A stretch of DNA of 64,000 bases, from contig NZ_JAASRM010000001.1 of NCBI RefSeq assembly GCF_011761565.1, positions 4,092,139 to 4,156,138 on the forward strand, written 5' to 3'. Source of the stretch: Rhizomicrobium palustre (GTDB lineage: Bacteria; Pseudomonadota; Alphaproteobacteria; Micropepsales; Micropepsaceae). A program made the position numbers and the translations under genes. The notes below the pieces were generated by a model. That model did not search any database. It was not told the origin of the DNA and was given only the letters and a program-made list of their open reading frames with translations. Below, one piece after another: positions 62,359-64,000 of the stretch (its first letter is position 1; each line of letters opens with the position of its first letter).

Positions 62359-64000
62359 TTAGAACTTCAGATCGTAGCGCAGGTAGTAATTGCCGCCATT
62401 CACGTCGTAAGGCGCGTTGCGCGAGTAATCGATGCCGCGGCTGGCCTGGAAGATCGCCTTTTCAGGATAGAAGTTACCGACATTCTCCGCACCCAGGCGG
62501 ATCGAAGCCTTGTCGGTGAGGTTGTAGGTGACGGCGAGATCAACAAATTCCATCGAACCGAAGCGCTGGAAAATGAGACCCGAGGTGTTGCCGGTCGAAT
62601 CCGTCCAGGGGCCATAGAAACGCAGGCGGCTCATGAACTCGAAATCGCCGATGGCATAGGTCGCCGTGGCCGAGGCGTTGTGCTGTGGTACGCCCTGCTC
62701 GAAGACCTTCTTCTGCGAGGTGTTGGTCGCCGCCGCCGTCGTGCCCCCGGTTACCTTGGTGGCGGTGTAGCTATAGGCGCCGGAAAGACGCAGATGGCCA
62801 GCGCCAAGATCGGTGCCGTAATTGCCCGTGACTTCCACACCGCGGGTCATGGTGTTGAAGTCGTTGGTGAAGAAGTTGATCGAGGTGAAGCTCGTCGCCC
62901 CCGGCACATTCTGCGCCACCAGGTTTGCACGCGTGGCAGCGTCAATGGTGATGGTGCTGGAGGTGGAGAAGCGGCTGCGCAGGTCGGTCTTGAACGCATC
63001 AATCGAACCGGTGAAGCCATTGCCCGCATCGAACACCATGCCAAGCGTCGCGGTCTTGGAGGTTTCCGGCTTCAGCTGATGCGCACCGAAGGCCATTGCG
63101 ACCGGGTTGGTCGTACCCAAACGGCCGTTGGTGTAGAGCAGCAGCGTCTTGGTATCGAGGCCCTGACTGGTCGAGGTCGCGTTGTTCTGGCCCGGCGACG
63201 GCGCCTTGAAGCCTGTCGAATAAGAGCCACGGAAGGCAAGACCCGGCATGACTTCGTAACGGGCGCCGAATTTGTAGTTAAAGGTATTGCCGAAGTCGGA
63301 ATACTCTTCGTCACGCAACGCCACTTCGAGCTGCAGCGCCTTCGTCACTTGCGCTTGCAGATCGATGTAGCCGGCATAGCTCGTCTGCCCCCAGCTTCCG
63401 GCTTGCGTATCGGCAATGCCCGGAAAGCCGTTCGAGGCCGCGGCCAAGCCGTAATTGGCGCCAGGACCGACCTGATAGGAAGCCTTATCGCCCGCCTTCA
63501 TCTGGAAGGTCTCGTCGCGATATTCCGCACCGAAAGCGACGTTCAACGGCTCAGCGAAGAACGGCAGAGCCCAGCGATAGACGGCATCGGCGTTGAGATT
63601 GAGTTCGGATTCGATCATGTGGCCGAGATTGAAATTATGCGGGCTGTTCGGACCGAGCGAGGCGTTGATCGAATTGTTGAGGAAGAAGCGGCTGTTGTTG
63701 ATGCCATAGGAAACCGAGGTGTCCCAGGTGAAATCATCGGAGCTTGTGTGGCGCAGACCCGCCGCCATCTGGGAATCGAGCGCGTTGACGCCCTCATCCG
63801 GGGTGAAGCCGGTCGGCCAGATGGTCTTGAGGTCAAAACCCGGAAACGCCGCCGTGGTCTTATAGACTGAGGTCTGCGTATCGGGATTGCGCCAGTTGAT
63901 GTCGTTATGCTGGCGCGAAGCGGCCAGCGTCGCGAAAGCATAGGCTTCGACGTAATCGGTCAGATTCTCGCTAGCATCGAAAGCGGCCTTGATGCCCTGC
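62359..64000 (-). CDS. TonB-dependent receptor, C-terminal part (cut by window edge)
   Basis: Roughly 547 codons of a beta-barrel outer-membrane receptor; the N-terminal signal, plug and TonB box lie beyond the window. The frame runs to the window edge without a stop. Barrel features: alternating strands such as NVAFGAEYRDETFQ and LEVALRDEEYSDFGNTFNYKFGARYEV, a GFRGSYSTGFKAPSPG turn, and the final YYLRYDLKF ending in Phe, the classic barrel-assembly signal. Substrate unknown. It precedes the Tat aminotransferase and is likely co-transcribed with it. Confidence 0.93.
   Translation of the reverse strand, partial: QGIKAAFDASENLTDYVEAYAFATLAASRQHNDINWRNPDTQTSVYKTTAAFPGFDLKTIWPTGFTPDEGVNALDSQMAAGLRHTSSDDFTWDTSVSYGINNSRFFLNNSINASLGPNSPHNFNLGHMIESELNLNADAVYRWALPFFAEPLNVAFGAEYRDETFQMKAGDKASYQVGPGANYGLAAASNGFPGIADTQAGSWGQTSYAGYIDLQAQVTKALQLEVALRDEEYSDFGNTFNYKFGARYEVMPGLAFRGSYSTGFKAPSPGQNNATSTSQGLDTKTLLLYTNGRLGTTNPVAMAFGAHQLKPETSKTATLGMVFDAGNGFTGSIDAFKTDLRSRFSTSSTITIDAATRANLVAQNVPGATSFTSINFFTNDFNTMTRGVEVTGNYGTDLGAGHLRLSGAYSYTATKVTGGTTAAATNTSQKKVFEQGVPQHNASATATYAIGDFEFMSRLRFYGPWTDSTGNTSGLIFQRFGSMEFVDLAVTYNLTDKASIRLGAENVGNFYPEKAIFQASRGIDYSRNAPYDVNGGNYYLRYDLKF

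Noticed and set aside
62095-63870. 591-codon plus-strand frame opposite the TonB receptor
   Set aside because: Shadow of the receptor and aminotransferase; no signal or domain evidence.

Overview
The window is a GC-rich, gene-dense chromosomal segment of a Gram-negative bacterium, almost certainly an alphaproteobacterium. The evidence is the set of gene neighbourhoods: pyrB-pyrC-plsY-dprA-topA-rnr-rpmG, coaBC-dut, ubiB/ubiE/mutM next to rpsT and dnaA, and an IalB-type protein beside rlmN. A TonB-dependent receptor, a ubiquinone pathway and a MATE exporter fit this. I cannot fix the genus; a soil lineage outside the classical Rhizobiales is my guess only. I recognised no rRNA, tRNA, CRISPR array, prophage or intact insertion sequence.

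Layout. 1-12 kb: a YdcF protein, pyrimidine synthesis (pyrB and a DHOase-like pyrC that has lost its metal ligands), plsY, dprA, topA, rnr, two tandem secreted paralogues and rpmG between two terminators. 12-23 kb: a degenerate lipid-kinase-like protein, an FAD oxidase, a deacetylase, an esterase, coaBC-dut, an Rrf2 regulator with cysK, a PAS protein, GDPD and a MATE exporter behind a terminator-ended leader. 23-31 kb: ubiB, ubiE, divergent mutM, arfB, rpsT, a rhodanese and dnaA. 31-35 kb: an islet of small uncharacterised genes between two decayed direct repeats, then a CPBP protease. 35-42 kb: dnaN, recF, a LysE exporter and gyrB. 42-53 kb: mixed metabolic and envelope genes (NYN nuclease, hydrolases, LysR, lipoprotein, methyltransferase, GSTs, argG, a CHRD/PEP-CTERM protein, an H1-like basic protein). 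52.5-53.6 kb: a TumE/TumA-type toxin-antitoxin pair with a remarkable dyad over its promoter and an unknown third gene. 53.8-64 kb: rlmN, IalB, an ABC-2 exporter, GST, MFS, a SpoU methyltransferase, a class 3 asparaginase, a Tat-signal class V aminotransferase and the C-terminal part of a TonB receptor cut by the window edge.

The replication genes are dispersed: dnaA and dnaN, which often adjoin, are about 5.4 kb apart with the islet between them, while dnaN, recF and gyrB stay close. Two dispersed palindromic repeat families are the clearest structure not explained by genes. Family A has five copies of about 140-165 bp, each bounded by GTCATCCCGG and CCGGGATGAC. Family B has about four copies, with an inner CTTAGCGG-type dyad and CCCCTCACC/CTCTCCC edges. 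Twice a B copy sits 14-34 bp before an A copy. Two further intergenic regions carry stacked hairpins and may encode small RNAs (44.70-44.86 kb and 50.49-50.60 kb).
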